This document shows, piece after piece, positions 22,616-25,456 of a DNA stretch of 25,456 nt. This DNA is from Bacillota bacterium. Lineage in GTDB: Bacteria > Bacillota > Clostridia > Oscillospirales > Acutalibacteraceae. The notes under the pieces are model-generated. The model worked only from the letters and a program-made list of their open reading frames with translations. It had not been told where the DNA came from and ran no database searches. Both the position numbers and the translations under genes were made by a program. The DNA is taken from contig JAEWRF010000092.1 in NCBI GenBank assembly GCA_023460155.1, positions 1 to 25,456 on the forward strand, written 5' to 3'. How positions within the stretch are numbered: the first letter of the stretch is position 1; each line of letters begins with the position of its first letter.

Positions 22616-23167
22616 ATGTACGAAGAGATTAAGGAACAGGTAAGAACGGCGCTTGAGGAACTGCTCAAGGCCGCGGCGCTGAAGGAGGGCGACATTTTTG
22701 TCGTCGGGTGTTCCTCCAGTGAGATCGTGGGCTCCAGAATCGGCACGGGCTCCAACGTCGAGGCGGCAAACGCCGTGTTCGAAGCGGTTTACCCGGTGCT
22801 CAGGGAAAAAGGCATTTACCTCGCGGCACAGTGCTGCGAGCATTTGAACCGCGCCATCATTCTGGAACAGGAAGCGGCGGAAAAATATCGCCTTCCCATC
22901 GTGAACGCGGTTCCGCAGCCGAAGGCGGGCGGCTCGTTCGCAACCGCCGCGTACCGAGGCTTTGAGCATCCGGCGGCGGTGGAAGAGGTTCCGGCGAAGG
23001 CCGGCATGGACATCGGCGACACGCTCATCGGCATGCACCTCGTTCCGGTGGCCGTGCCCGTGCGCATCTCCGTGCGCAGGGTCGGCCAAGCAAACCTGGT
23101 GTGCGCCCGCACCCGGCCGAGGTACATCGGCGGCGAGCGCGCCCATTACGACGAGCGGTTAGGTTGA
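22616..23167 (+). CDS. YwlG/DUF436 family protein (TIGR01440)
   Basis: A 183-residue protein of the conserved Firmicute YwlG family, whose biochemical role is not established. Features are VVGCSSSEIVGSRIGTGSN (32-50), which looks like a small-molecule or phosphate loop, QCCEHLNRAIILE with a Cys-Cys-Glu-His motif, NAVPQPKAGGSFA, and DIGDTLIGMHLVPVAVPVR. The length is normal for the family. ATG 22616 follows ACGGAGG at 9 nt. It lies 39 bp after the ComFB gene with no promoter or terminator between, so it is probably in the parA transcript. A strong terminator follows. Confidence 0.9.
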   Translation: MYEEIKEQVRTALEELLKAAALKEGDIFVVGCSSSEIVGSRIGTGSNVEAANAVFEAVYPVLREKGIYLAAQCCEHLNRAIILEQEAAEKYRLPIVNAVPQPKAGGSFATAAYRGFEHPAAVEEVPAKAGMDIGDTLIGMHLVPVAVPVRISVRRVGQANLVCARTRPRYIGGERAHYDERLG

Positions 23168-23180
23168 ATTTTCCTTTCGG

Positions 23181-23214
23181 GGCGGGGGAGGGTTTGATTC
23201 CTTCCCCGCCTTTT
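23181..23214 (+). terminator. terminator after the ywlG-like gene
   Basis: The 11-bp stem GGCGGGGGAGG / CCTTCCCCGCC (one G-T pair) has an 8-nt loop and is followed by TTTT. Confidence 0.85.
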
Positions 23215-23257
23215 CCATGCCCGGATTATTATTTCGGCAAAGATGGGAGCGTTCAAA

Positions 23258-24259
23258 ATGGATCTTGAAAAACGGATTCCGGAGGATTTCAGCGGAGTCG
23301 TTTCCGTGCGCAGGAATGGAACGGATTTGTTTCGGAAAGCCTACGGATATGCGGATGCAGCCAACCGCCGCGAAAACCGCGCCGATACGAAATTCCCGAC
23401 GGCTTCCGCCGGCAAGGGCTTTACGGCGGCCGGAATTCTCCGATTGATGGATGAGGGAAAACTGCGTCTTTCGGATTCGCTCGGCTCGGTGCTGAAACGG
23501 GACTGGAAAGCGATCGACCCGAACATCACGGTGGAGCAGCTTCTCACCCATACCTCCGGAATCCCGGACTATTTCGACGAGGAGACCATGGAGGATTACG
23601 CCGAGCTTTGGCGCGATTTTCCGAATTATAAAATCCGAACCTCCTCCGACCTGCTCCCGCTGTTTCTCGATAAGCCGATGAGTTACCCGGTCGGGAGCAG
23701 ATTTCGGTACAACAATACGGGGTATGTTGTTCTGGGGCTGATTCTGGAACAGATTTCGGGCATGCCGTTCGACCGCTTTCTTGAGGAGGCCGTTTTTGAC
23801 CCCCTCGGCATGAAGAATACCGGTTATTACGAGCTGGACCAGCTGCCGGAAAACTGCGCCAACGCCTATGTTTACGAGGAAGCGCGCGGGGAGTATTATA
23901 CCAATATTTACAGTGTGGACGCGAAAGGGACGGGCGCCGGAGGAGCATTTACAACGGCGGGGGACCTCGGCCGATTCTGGGACGGCCTGCTTGCGGGTAC
24001 CCTGCTTTCCAAAGAAACGGTTTCCCGCATGCTGACGCCGCTGGTTTCCGACGGGAAGGGGCACTGTTACGGCTATGGCGTATGGTTCCGGGAATCGGAA
24101 CCACACCGTCCCTTTTTGCAGGGAGAAGACCCTGGCGTCTGCTGCATGACCTCCTGCGACCTTGAGCACGAGGTCAGCACGGCCGTAATCAGCAATTTCG
24201 GGCAGGACGTCTGGAAACTCCACCGGAAAATCCTCGCGGAGCTCGGCTGTGTTTCCTGA
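23258..24259 (+). CDS. serine beta-lactamase-like hydrolase (class C/EstB fold), cytoplasmic
   Basis: A 333-residue protein of the beta-lactamase/PBP-like family. The nucleophile motif SxxK is S50-AG-K53 (TASAGKGFTAAGILRLMDEG). The second motif is Y151-N-N153 (FRYNNTGYVVLG). LLTHTSGIPDY and PLGMKNTGY are also typical. The third KTG/HxG motif is not evident: the expected place reads LQGEDPGV. There is no signal peptide, so it is unlikely to act on cell wall or confer resistance. A cytoplasmic esterase or peptidase is more likely. ATG 23258 is 8 nt from GGGAG. The upstream ATG at 23243 lacks an SD. I see no convincing promoter. Confidence 0.87.
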   Translation: MDLEKRIPEDFSGVVSVRRNGTDLFRKAYGYADAANRRENRADTKFPTASAGKGFTAAGILRLMDEGKLRLSDSLGSVLKRDWKAIDPNITVEQLLTHTSGIPDYFDEETMEDYAELWRDFPNYKIRTSSDLLPLFLDKPMSYPVGSRFRYNNTGYVVLGLILEQISGMPFDRFLEEAVFDPLGMKNTGYYELDQLPENCANAYVYEEARGEYYTNIYSVDAKGTGAGGAFTTAGDLGRFWDGLLAGTLLSKETVSRMLTPLVSDGKGHCYGYGVWFRESEPHRPFLQGEDPGVCCMTSCDLEHEVSTAVISNFGQDVWKLHRKILAELGCVS

Positions 24260-24270
24260 CGGCCCGCGCC

Positions 24271-24299
24271 TTGTTTTGGCAAGCAAAGCATGTTATAAT
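24271..24299 (+). promoter_or_regulatory. sigma-A promoter of mreCD
   Basis: TTGTTT (24271-24276), 17 bp, TATAAT (24294-24299) with extended TGT. It starts a transcript separate from the hydrolase gene. No mreB is seen upstream. Confidence 0.8.
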
Positions 24300-24355
24300 C
24301 AAACTGCATTGAAACCGTTAAAACCTTGTTTTGATAAAAGGGGGCGCCCTCCGCT

Positions 24356-25243
24356 TTGAAAGACGTTTTCCATTCCTCCGGCTTTCGCATCCTGATCATC
24401 GCGGTGTTTATTCTGTTTGGGCTGATGCTTTACACGGCCGGAACGGACCGCTCGCTGACGGCGGCCGCAATCGGGTATCTTGCCACGCCGATGGAGAAGG
24501 TCAGCACCGTCGTGACCAACAACGCCGCCGTCGCGGCGCAGTCCGCAACGAAATCGAAGGAACAGCTTGAGGCCGAAAACGCCGCGCTGAAAAAGCAGGT
24601 GGACGACCTGAACAAGAAGCTGGTCAATTATTATACCTATCAGCAGGAAAACGCGCAGCTTCGCAAATTTCTGGAGCTGAAAAGTGAGAATCAGGATTTC
24701 AAGCCCGTCTCCGCAGCGGTGATCGGGCGCGACCCCAACGACCTCTTTTACCAGTTCACCATCGACCAGGGAACGCAGTCCGGCATTGCCGTGAACGACC
24801 CGGTCGTAACGGAAAGCGGAGTGGCAGGCTGGGTCTCCTCTGTGAGCGCCAGCTACAGCCGCGTGACCACCATCCTTTCGCCGGATACGAAAATCAGCGC
24901 GATTGATAAGGTAAACCGGGAGAGTGGCGTCGTGAGCTGCGACGTAAAGCTGGCGGATCAGGGCATCGTGGAGCTGAGGTATCTCACGGCCGGGACGACC
25001 GTGAAGCCCGGGGACATCATCGTCACCAACGGGATCGGCGGCGTTTACCCGCGCAACCTGGCGGTCGGCACGGTGAAGGCTGTCAAGAACGACCCGTACG
25101 ACGTTTCGCTTTACGCGGAGGTGACTCCGTTCGTCAATGCGAAAGATATCCGCGACGTGATGGTCATCACGTCCTTCCAGGGGCAGGGGCAGGCTTTCAG
25201 CGACGGCAGCGCTTCCTCCTCCGCTTCTTCCGGGGGCAAATGA
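24356..25243 (+). CDS. mreC: rod shape-determining protein MreC
   Basis: A 295-residue bitopic membrane protein of the elongasome. Residues 1-11 are cytoplasmic, 12-29 form a membrane anchor (LIIAVFILFGLMLYT), about 60-105 form a coiled coil (KEQLEAENAALKKQVDDLNKKL), and 110-270 form the extracytoplasmic beta domain with AAVIGRDPNDLFYQFTIDQG, DPVVTESGVAGWV, PGDIIVTNGIGGVYP and VGTVKAV. A Ser-rich tail ends the protein. The start is TTG 24356, 11-12 nt from AAAGGGGG. No better start lies in frame. The self-complementary GGGCGCCC next to the SD could modulate initiation. It is followed by mreD after 1 bp. The usual mreB upstream is missing here. Confidence 0.93.
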   Translation: MKDVFHSSGFRILIIAVFILFGLMLYTAGTDRSLTAAAIGYLATPMEKVSTVVTNNAAVAAQSATKSKEQLEAENAALKKQVDDLNKKLVNYYTYQQENAQLRKFLELKSENQDFKPVSAAVIGRDPNDLFYQFTIDQGTQSGIAVNDPVVTESGVAGWVSSVSASYSRVTTILSPDTKISAIDKVNRESGVVSCDVKLADQGIVELRYLTAGTTVKPGDIIVTNGIGGVYPRNLAVGTVKAVKNDPYDVSLYAEVTPFVNAKDIRDVMVITSFQGQGQAFSDGSASSSASSGGK

Positions 25244-25244
25244 G

Positions 25245-25456
25245 ATGAGCGAAGCGTCCAAGCTGAAGCTGATCCGCTTCCTCGGCTATACGATTGAGAT
25301 CCTGGCGGTTTTCGTGATTCAGGAGACCCCCGGCCTTCTGCCCGAGCTTTTCGGGGCGCGTCCGGTACTCTTAATCCCGGCGGCGCTTTCCATTGCCATG
25401 TTTGAGGGCGAGACCGCCTCCATGGCGTTCGGTCTGGCCGCGGGTCTCTTAATGGA
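25245..25456 (+). CDS. mreD: rod shape-determining protein MreD (partial)
   Basis: The first 70 residues of a membrane protein that starts at ATG 25245, 1 bp after the mreC stop, and runs off the window. The sequence has hydrophobic segments LGYTIEILAVFVIQETPGLLPELFG and VLLIPAALSIAMFEGETASMAFGLAAGLLM. Position after mreC and the membrane pattern identify MreD. Sequence alone is less conserved. Confidence 0.85.
   Translation, partial: MSEASKLKLIRFLGYTIEILAVFVIQETPGLLPELFGARPVLLIPAALSIAMFEGETASMAFGLAAGLLM

Overview
The window reads as a chromosomal core segment of a Gram-positive, spore-forming Clostridia member. A GC-rich Oscillospirales/Ruminococcaceae-type organism is my best guess. The reasons are clear AGGAGG-type ribosome binding sites, sigma-A promoters with 17-bp spacers, frequent TTG and GTG starts, a GTP-type PEP carboxykinase, a YwlG/DUF436 protein, a pyridine-nucleotide-independent-looking thioredoxin reductase, and a signal-less collagen-like protein of the kind found on spores. 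I see no phage, insertion sequence, CRISPR array, tRNA or rRNA.

Layout. Positions 1-491 (minus) hold the start of a secreted Ser-rich protein with an InlB-type B repeat. It diverges from a DegV family lipid-binding protein (676-1518), whose end overlaps the convergent dusB (1503-2492, minus). A second divergent promoter pair serves dusB and a long translationally coupled operon, 2596-9033: polA, an RlmA-type 23S rRNA methyltransferase, a GT-C-like membrane glycosyltransferase, rimI, two tandem tiny membrane proteins, and tsaD. Next come GTP-dependent pckG (9164-10927) and an NCS2 purine permease (11203-12738), each with its own promoter and terminator.

Positions 12817-15096 form an accessory island. 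A Cys-rich collagen-like protein (minus) faces away from a 168-residue beta-sandwich protein (plus). They share an intergenic region that carries the same 19-bp motif, once per strand, on either side of a perfect 12-bp hairpin. Neither protein has a signal peptide, so I infer a spore-surface pair.

Then follow an SDR/FabG-like reductase (15268-15990), manA (16200-17171, minus), a thioredoxin reductase-like flavoprotein coupled to mutY (17346-19312), an EamA/DMT transporter, and an LDH/MDH-family 2-hydroxyacid dehydrogenase (20255-21202). An orphan ParA overlaps a ComFB-domain protein (21345-22576), followed by a YwlG protein, a cytoplasmic serine beta-lactamase-like hydrolase, mreC and the start of mreD.

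Most genes are housekeeping: replication and repair (polA, mutY), rRNA/tRNA/ribosome modification (rlmA, dusB, rimI, tsaD), cell shape (mreCD) and central carbon redox metabolism (pckG, the dehydrogenase, manA). The least explained parts are the collagen/beta-sandwich island, the ParA-ComFB pair, the duplicated micro-membrane proteins in the t6A operon, and the reductase with a degenerate NADPH domain.
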